Source: Lysobacter sp. Root494 (GTDB lineage Bacteria; Pseudomonadota; Gammaproteobacteria; Xanthomonadales; Xanthomonadaceae). From it: a stretch of 64,000 bases of DNA. Made by a program: the position numbers and the translations under genes. Below the pieces are notes generated by a model, which did not search any database, was not told where the DNA came from, and was given only the letters and a program-made list of their open reading frames with translations. Below, piece by piece: positions 26,974 to 37,276 of this stretch (within the stretch, counting starts at the first letter, position 1; the number at the start of each line of letters is the position of its first letter). The stretch covers positions 181,668 through 245,667 of the forward strand of contig NZ_LMFH01000005.1 of NCBI RefSeq assembly GCF_001427225.1, in the 5' to 3' direction.

Positions 26974-28032
26974 TCAGGATTCCAGGAGCTTGCGGATCGG
27001 GGCGGGAATGCCGAGCGAAGCGAATTCGCCCCGCGCGACCCAGCGCAGGTCGTCATTGTCGCCGACGCGATCGCGCAATGCGACGCCGCGCAGGCGCAGC
27101 GGCTGCAGGCGCAGCTTGTAGTGACTGAAAGCGTGATCGATGGCGGGCAGTGACTCGGCTTCATTGAAGTCGCCGTGTAGTTGCTGCTCGAACCACGCGC
27201 GCGAGGAATCCGCGTCGTCCGCCTGCGGCAATGTCCAGAGGGATGCCCAGATGCCTGTCGCAGGGCGGCGCTGCATCAGGACTTCACCGTCCGCATTGGC
27301 CAGCCACAGTACGCAGGCATGCTTCTGCGGCGCGACCTTGCCTGGCTTTGGTGTCGGCAAATCGGCGATGCAGCCTTCGCGGCGAGCCACGCAATCGTCC
27401 TGCAGAGGGCACAGCACGCACGCGGGATCGCTGCGCGTGCACAGCGTTGCACCGAGATCCATCTGCGCCTGCGTGTAGTCGGCCATGCGCGTGGCGGGCA
27501 GGTGCGCTTCGGCGAGCGACCACAAGCGCTTCTCCACCGCGGGCAATCCGGGATAGCCCGCGATGCCGTGGTAACGGGTAAGCAAGCGCTTCACGTTGCC
27601 GTCGAGGATCGCGTGGCGATCGCCCCATGCCTGCGACAGGATCGCCGCGGCAGTGCTCCGGCCGATGCCGGGCAATGCAGTCAGTTCATCGATATCGCGC
27701 GGCAGCTCGCCATCATGCATTTCTACGCAACGCTGCGCGGCTGCCTGCAGGTTGCGGGCGCGGGCGTAGTAGCCGAGGCCCGACCACAGTGCCATCACGT
27801 CGTCGCGCGAAGCGGATGCCAGTGCGGTAAGCGCGGGCAACGCCGCGACGAAGCGCTCGAAGTAGGGAATGACGGTTTTGACCTGCGTCTGCTGCAGCAT
27901 GATTTCCGACAGCCACACCCGGTACGGCGTGCGCGGATGCTGCCAGGGCAGGTCGTGGCGCCCGCTGACGTCGAACCAGCTCAGCAGGCGCGGCGCGAAG
28001 GTCTCCGCGCCAGATTGCGTCGCAGCCGTCAT
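26974..28032 (-). CDS. mutY: Adenine DNA glycosylase MutY
   Basis: A 352-residue enzyme that removes adenine mispaired with 8-oxoguanine. Catalytic Glu is in [15 protein letters not shown], the helix-hairpin-helix is [19 protein letters not shown], and the catalytic Asp is in [16 protein letters not shown]. The 4Fe-4S ligands are C-x6-C-x2-C-x5-C in [17 protein letters not shown]. The C-terminal NUDIX-like domain that senses 8-oxoG covers about 235-350. A long open frame continues upstream, but the ATG at 28032 overlaps the ftsY stop in ATGA and gives the normal N-terminus, so translation is coupled to ftsY. Confidence 0.96.
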   Translation of the reverse strand: MTAATQSGAETFAPRLLSWFDVSGRHDLPWQHPRTPYRVWLSEIMLQQTQVKTVIPYFERFVAALPALTALASASRDDVMALWSGLGYYARARNLQAAAQRCVEMHDGELPRDIDELTALPGIGRSTAAAILSQAWGDRHAILDGNVKRLLTRYHGIAGYPGLPAVEKRLWSLAEAHLPATRMADYTQAQMDLGATLCTRSDPACVLCPLQDDCVARREGCIADLPTPKPGKVAPQKHACVLWLANADGEVLMQRRPATGIWASLWTLPQADDADSSRAWFEQQLHGDFNEAESLPAIDHAFSHYKLRLQPLRLRGVALRDRVGDNDDLRWVARGEFASLGIPAPIRKLLES

Positions 28033-29204
28033 CCGTTGCCGGCGGAGCCGCTGCCAAGAGCGTCCGGCAACAGCGCGTCGACGAAGGCCTCGGCATCGAA
28101 CACGCGCAGGTCTTCCGGGCGTTCGCCGATGCCGGCGTAGCGGATCGGGATGCCGAACTCGCGGGCGAGCGCGAACACCACGCCGCCCTTCGCCGTGCCA
28201 TCGAGCTTGGTGACGACCAGGCCTGTTACGCCGACCGCGGCATGGAACTGGCGCAGTTGCGACAGCGCGTTCTGGCCGGTCGTGCCGTCGATCACCATCA
28301 GCACCTCGTGTGGCGCGTCCGGATCCAGCTTCTGGATCACGCGCTTGATCTTGCCGAGCTCGGCCATCAGGCCCTGCTGCGTATGCAGGCGGCCCGCGGT
28401 GTCGGCGATCAGGACTTCGATGCCGCGTGCTTTCGCGGCCTGCAGCGCGTCGAAGGCGACCGAAGCCGCATCCGCGTTCTGCCCCTGCGCAACCACGGGC
28501 ACACCGTTGCGCTCGCCCCATGCCTGCAATTGCGCGACGGCGGCGGCGCGAAAGGTGTCGCCCGCAGCGAGCATCAACGGACGGCCTTCGTCCTTGAAAC
28601 GGCGCGCGAGCTTGCCGATCGTGGTGGTCTTGCCAACGCCGTTGACGCCCACGGTGAGCAGCACGAAGGGTTTTGCGTTGCGATCGATCTGCAATGGTTG
28701 CGCGACCGCGTGCAGCATTTCGATCAGGTCGCCGCGCAGCGCCGCGAGCAGGGCATTGGCATCGGCGAACTCGCGCGCCTTCATGCGACTGCGCAGGTCT
28801 TCCACCAACTGTGTAGTTGCGGTGACGCCGACGTCGGCCATCAGCAACGCGGTTTCGATTTCGTCGAGCAGGTCGTCGTCGAGGCGCGGATTGCGCGAGA
28901 ACAGCCCGCCGATCGTGCGCGCGAACGTGCTGCTGCGCAGGCGGTCGCGCCAGCCCTTCTTGCCGGGTGCCGCCGCTGGTGCCGTGATTGCTTCTTCGGC
29001 GGGCGGAGCCGAAGGTTCCACTTCCATGGCAGCCGCGATGATTTCGGCAGGAACCGGCTCCGGTTCGCGCGGCATCTCCTGAGCCGGAGCCGGCACTTCC
29101 TGCGCACCCGCTTCGACAGGCGGTGGAGCGCCTTCGGGCACGCGCGGATCGTTGGGCGTCGCGGGCGAGGCCTCGGGCTTCTTGCGTCGGAAAAAATTGA
29201 GCAT
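28029..29204 (-). CDS. ftsY: Signal recognition particle receptor FtsY
   Basis: A 391-residue SRP-receptor GTPase. The N-terminal 90 residues form an acidic, Pro/Ala-rich A domain after MLNFFRRKKPEASP, which binds membrane. The NG domain follows, with G1 LTVGVNGVGKTTTIGKLARR, DTFRAAAVAQLQ, G3 LIADTAGRLHTQ and G4 VVTKLDGTAKGGVVF. It delivers SRP-bound ribosomes to the Sec translocon. The ATG at 29204 is chosen over a frame-open start at 29294. The gene overlaps mutY by four bases and is divergent from rsmD. Confidence 0.96.
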   Translation of the reverse strand: MLNFFRRKKPEASPATPNDPRVPEGAPPPVEAGAQEVPAPAQEMPREPEPVPAEIIAAAMEVEPSAPPAEEAITAPAAAPGKKGWRDRLRSSTFARTIGGLFSRNPRLDDDLLDEIETALLMADVGVTATTQLVEDLRSRMKAREFADANALLAALRGDLIEMLHAVAQPLQIDRNAKPFVLLTVGVNGVGKTTTIGKLARRFKDEGRPLMLAAGDTFRAAAVAQLQAWGERNGVPVVAQGQNADAASVAFDALQAAKARGIEVLIADTAGRLHTQQGLMAELGKIKRVIQKLDPDAPHEVLMVIDGTTGQNALSQLRQFHAAVGVTGLVVTKLDGTAKGGVVFALAREFGIPIRYAGIGERPEDLRVFDAEAFVDALLPDALGSGSAGNG

Positions 29205-29269
29205 CGCGAAGGGGAGGTCGGAGTGCGCGAGAATGCACACATGATAGCCGCCCCGCCTGGTGTAGCCCG

Positions 29270-29896
29270 ATGAATCGCCCGCGTCCGCCCGCACATGCAG
29301 TACCGGGCAAGGTCCGCATCATCGGTGGGCGCTGGCGCGGCACGCGGCTGGATGTGCCCGACGCGCCCGGGTTGCGCCCGACCAGCGACCGCGTGCGCGA
29401 AACCCTGTTCAACTGGCTGCAGCCGATGCTGCCAGGCGCGCGCGTCCTCGATCTGTTTGCCGGATCGGGTGCGCTGGGGCTCGAGGCGCTCTCGCGCGGC
29501 GCCCGTGCGGCCGTGCTGGTCGAACGTGACGCGAAACCGGCGGCTGCATTGCGCGCGACCACCGCGCGGCTGCAGGGTGGCGACGCCGCAGCGGTGGTGC
29601 AGGCGGATGCGATGGCATGGCTGCACCAGCAGCCGGACAACGGCTTCGACCTGGCGTTCGTGGATCCGCCGTTCGATGCGAATTTCTGGGGCGGCGTACT
29701 GCCCGTCCTGACGCGAAAGCTGGCGGCCGATGCGTGGTTGTACGTCGAATCGTCGCCGGAAGCCGAAGCCACGCCACCGCCGGAATGGGCGCTGCATCGC
29801 GAAGGCCACACCCGCGAGGTCCGTTACGCCCTCTACCGGCGCCGTCCGCGGGACACGACTGATACACTGCCGCCCGACCCGGCCGGCGATGCCTGA
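29270..29896 (+). CDS. rsmD: 16S rRNA (guanine(966)-N2)-methyltransferase RsmD
   Basis: A 208-residue methyltransferase with KVRIIGGRWRGTRLDVPDAPGLRPTSDRVRETLFNWL at its start, the family signature. The SAM motif is VLDLFAGSGALGLEALSRGA and the catalytic motif DPPF is in LAFVDPPFD. It modifies G966 of 16S rRNA. It is followed after 27 bp by coaD, a pairing conserved across proteobacteria, and diverges from ftsY, which is also conserved. Confidence 0.95.
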   Translation: MNRPRPPAHAVPGKVRIIGGRWRGTRLDVPDAPGLRPTSDRVRETLFNWLQPMLPGARVLDLFAGSGALGLEALSRGARAAVLVERDAKPAAALRATTARLQGGDAAAVVQADAMAWLHQQPDNGFDLAFVDPPFDANFWGGVLPVLTRKLAADAWLYVESSPEAEATPPPEWALHREGHTREVRYALYRRRPRDTTDTLPPDPAGDA

Positions 29897-30430
<534 letters not shown>

Positions 30431-30486
30431 TCCGATAGCCGTACCACGCAGATAAACCACGTACTACAGGACTGGGGGAACACCCG

Positions 30487-30978
30487 ATGAAGATTTCGAC
30501 CCGACTGCTGCTCGCCGCCTGCCTCATGCTGCCCCTGCTGGGCGCATGCAAGAAGGAGGAAGCCGCCCAGGAAACCGCCAAGGCCCCGGTCGCCGTGCCG
30601 GCTGTCGCCACCGACGAAAACGCCTGGAATGCCTACCTGACCGACGTCGTCACCCGCAACCTCGACAACGCGACGAGCACCTACGTCTACACGCTGCCGG
30701 CGGAAACCGCCGCCGACTTCCAGGGTGCCTACGACCGCCAGCTCGAGAAGGCGGAAATGGACATGTCGCGTGGCGGCGTGGAAGGCACGCTGCTCGCGTT
30801 CGGCGGCCCGAATTCGGCCAAGAGCGCGGATCTCGCCGTTGCGGCCTTCGCGAAGACGGCGCCGGGCACCATGAAGGGCGTCAAGGTGCTCTTCATCGGC
30901 GACCAGGCCGACAGCGATCGCGTGAAGGCGGCGGTCGAGCCGACGGGTGCAAGCTACAAGTTCGTCGAAGTGAAATGA
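30487..30978 (+). CDS. Putative lipoprotein of unknown function
   Basis: A 163-residue protein with a lipoprotein signal peptide (LLLAACLMLPLLGAC, Cys at 21), then a charged Ala/Glu/Pro-rich linker (KKEEAAQETAKAPVAVPAV). The folded part (NAWNAYLTDVVTRNLDNATSTYVYTLP, then VKVLFIGDQADSDRVKAAVEPTGASYKFVEV) is a small alpha/beta domain I do not recognise. It is probably anchored in the outer membrane and periplasmic. It follows coaD by 56 bp, with its own ribosome binding site. Confidence 0.82.
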   Translation: MKISTRLLLAACLMLPLLGACKKEEAAQETAKAPVAVPAVATDENAWNAYLTDVVTRNLDNATSTYVYTLPAETAADFQGAYDRQLEKAEMDMSRGGVEGTLLAFGGPNSAKSADLAVAAFAKTAPGTMKGVKVLFIGDQADSDRVKAAVEPTGASYKFVEVK

Positions 30979-31041
30979 TGTTCCGGGTTCGCGCCCGCCA
31001 TGCGGGCGCGAACCAATTGATGTGAGTGATGTGGTAACCCA

Positions 31042-31293
31042 ATGGCGCTGAAGATCAACGAACTCTGCGTCAACTGCGATGTCTGCGAGCCCGCGTGCCC
31101 GAACCAGGCGATTTCGCAGGGCGAAACCATCTACGTGATCGATCCCGCGCGCTGCACCGAATGCGTGGGCCATTTCGACGAGCCGCAGTGCGTCGTCGTC
31201 TGTCCGGTCGAATGCATCGACCCGGACGCCGATTTCCCCGAATCCAACGAGCAGCTGCTGGCCAAGCTCGCGCGCCTGCAGGCGCAGGGCTGA
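31042..31293 (+). CDS. YfhL-type 2[4Fe-4S] ferredoxin
   Basis: An 83-residue ferredoxin. The first cluster ligands are in CVNCDVCEPACPN; the second set is C-x2-C-x8-C-x3-C (CTECVGHFDEPQCVVVCPVEC), the enlarged loop typical of Alvin/YfhL-type ferredoxins. These low-potential proteins carry electrons in biosynthetic reactions. In many Xanthomonadales it sits close to coaD, as here. The electron partner is not shown by the sequence. Confidence 0.95.
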   Translation: MALKINELCVNCDVCEPACPNQAISQGETIYVIDPARCTECVGHFDEPQCVVVCPVECIDPDADFPESNEQLLAKLARLQAQG

Positions 31294-31335
31294 TGCAGCT
31301 GTCTCGCGTCCATCCCGCGAAGGAGTAGCCCGATC

Positions 31336-33063
31336 GTGAGCAAGCCGTTGCGTGCGTTGCTGTTGGCCCTGGTGTTGCCGTTTGCAGCGGCAGGCGCATC
31401 CGCCGCCCAGGCGAGCGATACATCCTCCGCGCAGATACGCACGCATCCGCCTGGCACTGCCATCGCGAGCGGACATGCACTGGCAACAAAGGCAGGCATG
31501 GACATCATCCGCGCGGGTGGCAACGCGTTCGACGCCGCGGTTGCAGTCTCGGCCACGTTGTCGGTGGTTGAGCCGATCAGTTCCGGCATTGGCGGTGGCG
31601 GCTTCTTCCTGTTGCACGATGCGAAGACCGGCAAGGACATCTTCGTCGACGCGCGCGAAACCGCACCCGCTTCCGCGACACCGGCCGCCTACCTGGACGA
31701 GAAGGGCGAACTCAATCGCGACCGCGCCACCAACGGGCCGTGGTCGGCGGGCATTCCCGGATTGCCGGCAGCACTGGTGCATCTCGCGCAGAACTACGGC
31801 CGGCTGCCGCTGAAGACCACGCTCGCACCGGCGATTCGCCTCGCGCGCGAAGGCTTCGAGATCTATCCGCGTCTCGAAAGGGGCTATGCAAGCCGGCGCG
31901 CGGTGATGGAGCGCTATCGCGGCACGCGTGCCGTTTTCCTCGCCGACGGAACACCGCCAATGACCGGCGAGATCCTCAGGCAGCCGGAACTCGCGCGCAC
32001 GATCGAACTCATCGCGGAAAAGGGCTTCGACGGCTTCTATCGCGGTGAAACGGCGAAGAAGCTTCTTGCCGCGGTGAAAGAAGAAGGCGGCAAGTGGCGC
32101 ATCGATGAGCTCACCGGTTACCAGGTCAAGGAACGCGAGCCGCTGCGCTTCCGCTATCGCGACTGGGACATCACGACTGCACCGCCGCCGTCTTCGGGCG
32201 GCGTGGCCCTGGCGGAAATGCTGCAGATCCTCGAAGGCTGGGACCTGTCGAAACTCGACGAAGCCCATCGCCATCACGTGATCGTCGAGGCGATGCGCCG
32301 CGCGTATCGCGATCGCACCATCTATCTCGGCGATCCAGATTTCGTGAAGGTGCCGATGCGGCGCCTGATGAGCCTCGACTATGCCGCCGGCCTGCGCGCG
32401 ACCATCCATCCGGAGAAAGCCACGCCCAGCGAGTTGTTGCCGGGCGTGCCGGCACCGCTGGAAGACGACGAAACCACGCACTACTCGATCATCGATGCGG
32501 ACGGCAACCGCGTGTCCGCGACGCAGACGGTGAACCTGCTGTACGGCTCGGGCTTGGTCGCGCCCGGCACCGGCGTCCTGCTCAACAACGAGATGGACGA
32601 TTTCGCCTTGCGGCCCGGCACTCCCAACGCCTTCGGCGTGATGGGCTTTGCCGCCAATGCACCCGAAGCGGGCAAGCGAATGCTCAGTTCGATGACGCCG
32701 AGCTTCATCGAGTCGAAGGACAGGATTGCGGTGCTCGGTGCACCGGGCGGAAGCCGCATCATCACCGAAGTGCTGGTGGGGATCCTCGGTTATGACGAAG
32801 GCCTCAACGCGCAGCAGGTCGCGGCATTGCCGCGGTTCCACCATCAGTGGATGCCCGATGCAATTTCCGCGGAGAAGGGTGCGATCGGTCCTGCAGCCGT
32901 GTCCGCGTTGGAGGCGATGGGCCACACCGTGAACGCGGCGGAATCGCCATGGGGCAACCTCCAGACGGTGTCCTGGAACAAGCGCACCAACACGCTCGAA
33001 GGCGGCACCGATCCGCGCAATCCGGTCGGCAGCGCCGAGGTCGTCGACTCCCGCATTCCCTGA
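31336..33063 (+). CDS. ggt: Gamma-glutamyltransferase (glutathione hydrolase)
   Basis: A 575-residue exported precursor that cleaves the gamma-glutamyl bond of glutathione and self-processes into two subunits. The signal peptide is ALLLALVLPFAAAGASAAQ. The large subunit has GMDIIRAGGNAFDAAVAVSATLSVVEPISSGIGGGGFFL. The nucleophile Thr starts the small subunit at TTHYSIIDADGNRVSATQT, with LLNNEMDDF and the glycine-rich loop VLGAPGGSRI also present. It starts with GTG. It lies 42 bp after the ferredoxin gene on the same strand. Confidence 0.96.
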   Translation: MSKPLRALLLALVLPFAAAGASAAQASDTSSAQIRTHPPGTAIASGHALATKAGMDIIRAGGNAFDAAVAVSATLSVVEPISSGIGGGGFFLLHDAKTGKDIFVDARETAPASATPAAYLDEKGELNRDRATNGPWSAGIPGLPAALVHLAQNYGRLPLKTTLAPAIRLAREGFEIYPRLERGYASRRAVMERYRGTRAVFLADGTPPMTGEILRQPELARTIELIAEKGFDGFYRGETAKKLLAAVKEEGGKWRIDELTGYQVKEREPLRFRYRDWDITTAPPPSSGGVALAEMLQILEGWDLSKLDEAHRHHVIVEAMRRAYRDRTIYLGDPDFVKVPMRRLMSLDYAAGLRATIHPEKATPSELLPGVPAPLEDDETTHYSIIDADGNRVSATQTVNLLYGSGLVAPGTGVLLNNEMDDFALRPGTPNAFGVMGFAANAPEAGKRMLSSMTPSFIESKDRIAVLGAPGGSRIITEVLVGILGYDEGLNAQQVAALPRFHHQWMPDAISAEKGAIGPAAVSALEAMGHTVNAAESPWGNLQTVSWNKRTNTLEGGTDPRNPVGSAEVVDSRIP

Positions 33064-33147
33064 TTCGCACTACCGCAATACGGCGTACATTCCGCCGTAC
33101 AGCCATCGGCGCGATAATCGCATCGTGTCCTTATTGGAACAGCGGCA

Positions 33148-34038
33148 ATGAAACTGTGGTCCCTGCTCGGCAACAGCCAGAAGCTCGACGGCGGCGCGAT
33201 GTTCGGCAATGCCCCACGCGCGATGTGGGAGAAGTGGTCGCCGCCGGATGCGCAGAACCGCATCGATCTCGCCTGCCGCGCATTGCTGGCGACGCCCGTC
33301 GCCGGCAAGACCGTGCTGTTCGAGTCGGGGATCGGCGCTTTCTTCGAACCGAAGCTGCGTGAGCGCTACGGCGTCAACGAGGATCGCCACGTGCTCCTGG
33401 ATTCGCTGGCGGCCGCCGGCTTCAGGCCGGAGGACATCGACGTCGTGGTCCTGTCGCACCTGCACTTCGATCATGCCGGTGGCGTGCTCGCGAAGTGGGA
33501 AGAAGGAACCTCGCCCAGCCTCGTATTCCCCAACGCAAGCTACATCGTCGGCCGCGAACACTGGGAGCGCGCGCTGCATCCGCATCCGCGCGACCGGGCG
33601 AGCTTCATTCCGGAACTTCCGGCATTGCTGGAGGGCACCGGTCGCCTCGAACTCGTCGAAGGCGCACATTCGAAGACGCTCGGCAACGCCGTGCGATTCC
33701 ATTACAGCGATGGCCATACGCCAGGCCTGATGCTGTCGGAAATCGTCGGTCCTGAAATGGTGGATGGGGAGCCGCATGGTGGCGTCGTGTTCTGCGCGGA
33801 CCTGATACCCGGGCGCCCGTGGGTGCACGTGCCGATCACGATGGGTTACGACCGCAATGCCGAGCTACTGATCGACGAGAAGAAGCAGTTCCTCGAAGAC
33901 AAGCTCGCACGCAACGTGCATCTGTTCTTCACCCACGATCCGGGCTGCGCGCTTGCCCAGGTCGTACGCGATGAAAAGGGCAAGTTCGCCACAGCGCACG
34001 AAGTCGCCGAGCTGCATGCGAGGGCTTTGGCCGCGTGA
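33148..34038 (+). CDS. Metallo-beta-lactamase-fold hydrolase
   Basis: A 296-residue protein with the metal-binding signature HxHxDH in [19 protein letters not shown]. Further ligands are the His in [12 protein letters not shown] and the Asp in [15 protein letters not shown]. The rest has the usual alpha-beta-beta-alpha layout. Such proteins hydrolyse esters, lactones or thioesters, but the substrate is unknown. There is no signal peptide. Its stop overlaps the start of the TMEM43-like gene. Confidence 0.9.
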   Translation: MKLWSLLGNSQKLDGGAMFGNAPRAMWEKWSPPDAQNRIDLACRALLATPVAGKTVLFESGIGAFFEPKLRERYGVNEDRHVLLDSLAAAGFRPEDIDVVVLSHLHFDHAGGVLAKWEEGTSPSLVFPNASYIVGREHWERALHPHPRDRASFIPELPALLEGTGRLELVEGAHSKTLGNAVRFHYSDGHTPGLMLSEIVGPEMVDGEPHGGVVFCADLIPGRPWVHVPITMGYDRNAELLIDEKKQFLEDKLARNVHLFFTHDPGCALAQVVRDEKGKFATAHEVAELHARALAA

Positions 34039-34817
34039 ACGCTTCCACTGTCATTCCGAGCACAGCGAAGGACCTGCTCTTGCTTTTCAAGCAAGCAGGA
34101 AGCAGATCCTTCGCTGCGCCTGGGATGACACTCGTTCTGCTGCTGGCCTCAACTGCCGCTATCGCGCAGACGGAACCGGAAGGTTTTCCCGATCCCGGCG
34201 CGCCGCTCGTCGATCCAGACTTCAAGGTACGCACGCGCCAGTTCGGCCTCGACCGCCGCGTGGAGATGTACCAATGGCGCCTGGGCGAAAACGGTTACGA
34301 GCGCGCGTGGCACGGGGCGTCGATCGATTCCGCTGGCTTCGATTCCGAGCACGCCAATCCATCGAAGCTGCCGATCGAAAATCGCCGCTGGTGGGCGGAA
34401 AACCCGACGCTGGATGGTGCTCCGCTCGACCAGGCGGTGTTGCGCAGTCTTGGCGAATGGCGCGTGCTTCAGCCGAATTTTTCGCGTCTTCCCGCGAATC
34501 TCGCGGCTTCGTTCCAGCCGGAAGGCGAGGGGCTGGGTAGTGCGGAGAACCCGCTCGACCCGGAGGTCGGCGACGTGCGCGTGAGCTGGCGCGAGCTGGT
34601 GCTGCCGCCACTCACGGGAAAGGTGATCCAGCGCAGCGGTACGTGGGTGCTGGCGAAGGATCCCGAAGACGCCAGTAACGCCGATACGACAGAAACACCG
34701 GCGAATGCGAAACCCGAGCACGCACAGCGCGTGTGGCCTTTCTTCGCGGGGGGATTGCTGGTGATTGCGGCGCTAGTGGTTGCCGTGCAGCGTCGCCGGA
34801 GGCGGCATTCGCACTGA
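34035..34817 (+). CDS. TMEM43-like (DUF1625) protein with repeat-derived N-terminus
   Basis: A 260-residue protein whose middle matches the bacterial TMEM43 family: [43 protein letters not shown] and [16 protein letters not shown]. There is a C-terminal TM helix ([18 protein letters not shown]) followed by RRRRRHSH. The first 31 codons fall in the repeat at 34049-34130. The start at 34035 (GTG, overlapping the previous stop) gives [15 protein letters not shown]; the ATG at 34125 in the right arm gives a clean signal-like [15 protein letters not shown] and may be the real start. TMEM43 proteins usually have another N-terminal TM and more residues, so this copy may be shortened. Confidence 0.7.
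   Translation: MNASTVIPSTAKDLLLLFKQAGSRSFAAPGMTLVLLLASTAAIAQTEPEGFPDPGAPLVDPDFKVRTRQFGLDRRVEMYQWRLGENGYERAWHGASIDSAGFDSEHANPSKLPIENRRWWAENPTLDGAPLDQAVLRSLGEWRVLQPNFSRLPANLAASFQPEGEGLGSAENPLDPEVGDVRVSWRELVLPPLTGKVIQRSGTWVLAKDPEDASNADTTETPANAKPEHAQRVWPFFAGGLLVIAALVVAVQRRRRRHSH
34049..34130. repeat. Dispersed inverted repeat of the TGTCATTCCGAG family
   Basis: The left end TGTCATTCCGAGCACAGCGAAGG... and the right end ...CCTTCGCTGCGCCTGGGATGACA are imperfect inverted arms with the palindromic core CTTGCTTTTCAAGCAAG between. This element type is scattered in many genomes and yields the translated string [12 protein letters not shown]. It covers the 5' end of the TMEM43-like gene. Confidence 0.85.
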
Positions 34818-34837
34818 AGTGCGATTCCCCGTCGCGG

Positions 34838-35470
34838 TTATTCGTGCCGCGTGCCGAAGATCTTGTCGCCCGCGTCGCCGAGTCCCGGCAGGATGTAACC
34901 AACTTCGTTGAGGCGCGCGTCGATCGCGGCGGTATACACCTCGACATCCGGATGCCTGGTTTCGAGCGCACGCAGGCCTTCGGGCGCGGCGACGAGAAAG
35001 AGTCCCTTGATGCGCTTGCAGCCTGCCGCCTTGAGCATGTCGATCGTCGCGATCAGCGTGCCGCCCGTGGCGAGCATCGGATCGAGGATGAGCGCGGTGC
35101 GTTCGTCCATGCGGCCGGTGAGCTTTTCGTAGTAGCCGGTCGGCTGCAGCGTGCGTTCGTCGCGCTGCAGGCCGACGACGCCGACCTTCGCGGCGGGGAT
35201 CAGTTCGAGCACGCCGGGCAGCATGCCGAGGCCGGCGCGCAGGATCGGTACCAAGGTCACCTTCGCCCCCTTGATCCGCTGTGTCGAAACGGGGCCGGCC
35301 CAGCCTTCGATGACCACTTCCTCGGTTTCCAGGTCGGAGGTGGCTTCGTAGGTCAGCAGGGTGGCGACTTCGGAAGCGAGCTCGCGGAATTCCTTGGTGC
35401 TGATGCCGGCGACGCGCATCAGGCCGAGCTTGTGCTTCACCAGCGGGTGGTGGACTTCGACGATTTTCAT
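34838..35470 (-). CDS. upp: Uracil phosphoribosyltransferase
   Basis: A 210-residue enzyme of pyrimidine salvage that makes UMP from uracil and PRPP. The PRPP-binding loop is in [22 protein letters not shown]; other conserved segments are [32 protein letters not shown] and the C-terminal [32 protein letters not shown]. It is convergent with the TMEM43-like gene. Confidence 0.97.
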   Translation of the reverse strand: MKIVEVHHPLVKHKLGLMRVAGISTKEFRELASEVATLLTYEATSDLETEEVVIEGWAGPVSTQRIKGAKVTLVPILRAGLGMLPGVLELIPAAKVGVVGLQRDERTLQPTGYYEKLTGRMDERTALILDPMLATGGTLIATIDMLKAAGCKRIKGLFLVAAPEGLRALETRHPDVEVYTAAIDARLNEVGYILPGLGDAGDKIFGTRHE

Positions 35471-35581
35471 GCGTGCATGCCGATGGAAACGTGCGCAGAG
35501 CTTACCGCTGTCGACTTGGCTGTTTCGCCTTATGGAGCGAAGTTCGCTGAGCTGCCTCTGCTTCGGGTTGCGGATGTCCAG

Positions 35582-35611
35582 ACAAACAAAAGGCCGGATG
35601 GACCGGCCTTC
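35582..35611 (-). terminator. Terminator of the aminotransferase gene
   Basis: On the minus strand the stem AAGGCCGG/CCGGCCTT with a five-base loop is followed by TTTGTTTGT. It lies about 45 bp after the aminotransferase stop codon at 35658 and ahead of upp. Confidence 0.82.
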
Positions 35612-35657
35612 TGGAGCGTCATCGGGGGAAATGACGTGCTCTTGATCGATGGTCTCG

Positions 35658-37154
35658 TTACGCAGCGGCTGCCTGCTGCGCGCGCGGTCCTTCCTTCAGG
35701 GCGCGGGCGACCATGCCGACCAGCAGGTCGATCTCCTCGCTGGTGATGGTGAAGGTCGGGGTGAAGCGCAACGAATTGACGCCGCCGTGGATCACGCCGA
35801 TGCCGTGCTCGCGCAGCCACTCTTCGGTCGAGTTCGCGCCGTAGCACTTGAACTCGTTGGACAGTTCGCACGAAAACAGCAGGCCCGTGCCCTGGACCCT
35901 GGTGATCATGCCGCCGAGTTCCGACTTCAGCTTTTCGAGCTTTTCCGTGGCTTCCTTGCCCTTGGCGCGGATGTTCTCGCGCAGCGCCGGCGTGACCTGG
36001 CTGAGCACCGCAACGGCGACATCGAGCGCGCGCGGGTTGCTGGTCATGGTGTTGCCGTACAGGCCCTTCCGGTAGATCTCGCCGGCGCGCCCGCTCACGG
36101 CGAGCACGGAGAGCGGGTACTGGCCTGCGTTGAGCGCCTTGGAATAGGTTTCCATGTCCGGCGGCTCGACGGCTTCGAAGCCGGGGTAATCGATGATCGA
36201 TAGCACGCCATTCGCGCGCAGGCCGGCCTGGATCGAATCGACGAGCAGCAGTGAGCCGTGCGTCTTCGTCAGTTCGCGCGCGGCGTTGTAGAACGCGACC
36301 GGCACGCTGCGGCCCGGGTCGCCTTCACCCATCACTGGCTCGAGGAACATCGCTTCGATGAACCAGCCGTTCGCATCAGCGTCGGCGAAGGCCTTCTTCA
36401 GTGCTTCGATGTCGTAGGGCTCGACGGTCAGCACGGTGTCTTCGCCGCGGAAGCTGGCGAGGTACTGCACGTACGTCTTGCGCGAGGAATCCGAATACAG
36501 CGCGGGACGTTCGGTGCGGCCGTGGAAGCTGCCCTTCACGACGAGGCGCTTGATCGTGCGTCCTGCGTGAGGCGCGCCCGGATCGGTCATCGTCTTCGCG
36601 TTCGCATCGGCGATGCGCGAAGCGAGCGAGACGGATTCGGAACCAGAGTTCAGGCACAGGAACTTGTCGTAAGGACAGCCACCGCGCGTGACGCCGATGG
36701 CGGAGCGGATCGCCTTCTCGAAACGGAGCTGCGACAGCGAAGGCGTCATGATGTTGGCCATCGCCTGCGGCTTGGCCATCGCCTCGATCACCGCCTTGGG
36801 CGTGTGGCCGAAGCCGAGCATCCCGTAGCCGCCAGAGTCGTGCAGCACGGCGCCCTTCAGCGTGACCACCCACGGGCCGCGGGCGGCGAGGGCGACGTAG
36901 GGGTTCACGCCGTCGTCGGCATAGAAGTTGACATAGCCCGCCTGCACGGCGCGCAGCTGCGCGTCTTCGTCCAGCTCGAGCAGGTCGGCGAACTCGCTCT
37001 TCACGGCTTCGTACTCGGCCGCGGCGACATCGATGGCTTCAGCCAGCTCCGGGTGCGAAGCGGCGAACTTCGCGATGACGGCGTCGTCCAGGCCGATGGT
37101 GCGGCGCTTGCCGCCATGGGCGCGCAGGGGCATGAGCTTGTCGGTCGCGGCCAT
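35658..37154 (-). CDS. Class III PLP-dependent aminotransferase
   Basis: A 498-residue protein with the fold-type I aminotransferase pattern: [41 protein letters not shown], and [18 protein letters not shown]. The PLP Asp lies in [15 protein letters not shown], where the commoner D-E-[VI]-Q-T-G reads D-S-I-Q-A-G. The Schiff-base Lys is probably in [16 protein letters not shown]. Length and N-terminus are longer than in ornithine or GABA enzymes. Class III enzymes move amino groups from omega-amines or amino acids such as lysine. A divergent Lrp-like regulator suggests control by an amino acid. Confidence 0.88.
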   Translation of the reverse strand: MAATDKLMPLRAHGGKRRTIGLDDAVIAKFAASHPELAEAIDVAAAEYEAVKSEFADLLELDEDAQLRAVQAGYVNFYADDGVNPYVALAARGPWVVTLKGAVLHDSGGYGMLGFGHTPKAVIEAMAKPQAMANIMTPSLSQLRFEKAIRSAIGVTRGGCPYDKFLCLNSGSESVSLASRIADANAKTMTDPGAPHAGRTIKRLVVKGSFHGRTERPALYSDSSRKTYVQYLASFRGEDTVLTVEPYDIEALKKAFADADANGWFIEAMFLEPVMGEGDPGRSVPVAFYNAARELTKTHGSLLLVDSIQAGLRANGVLSIIDYPGFEAVEPPDMETYSKALNAGQYPLSVLAVSGRAGEIYRKGLYGNTMTSNPRALDVAVAVLSQVTPALRENIRAKGKEATEKLEKLKSELGGMITRVQGTGLLFSCELSNEFKCYGANSTEEWLREHGIGVIHGGVNSLRFTPTFTITSEEIDLLVGMVARALKEGPRAQQAAAA

Positions 37155-37186
37155 CGTTTTCTCCTGGGCAAAGGTCCGAGCGAACT

Positions 37187-37251
37187 ATTATCGCGATAAT
37201 TTCGTCGATCGGTAGTGCGGATTTGGACGAAATATGGCTTAATTTCGTCGA
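37187..37251. promoter_or_regulatory. Probable Lrp-type operator region
   Basis: Between the divergent aminotransferase and Lrp genes lie: a perfect 14-bp palindrome ATTATCGCGATAAT (37187-37200); two direct copies of TAATTTCGTCGA (37197-37208 and 37240-37251), starting 43 bp apart or about four helical turns; and an inverted repeat GACGAAAT/ATTTCGTC (37226-37233, 37242-37249). Phased repeats on one DNA face fit wrapping by an Lrp/AsnC octamer. The 121-bp region also must hold both promoters. Confidence 0.65.
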
Positions 37252-37276
37252 ATTGCCGACACAGGGTTGCCGCTTC

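Noticed and set aside
28033..29811. N-terminal extension fused to MutY
   Set aside because: The frame continues across ftsY and into the antisense of rsmD. MutY has a good ATG at 28032 overlapping the ftsY stop.
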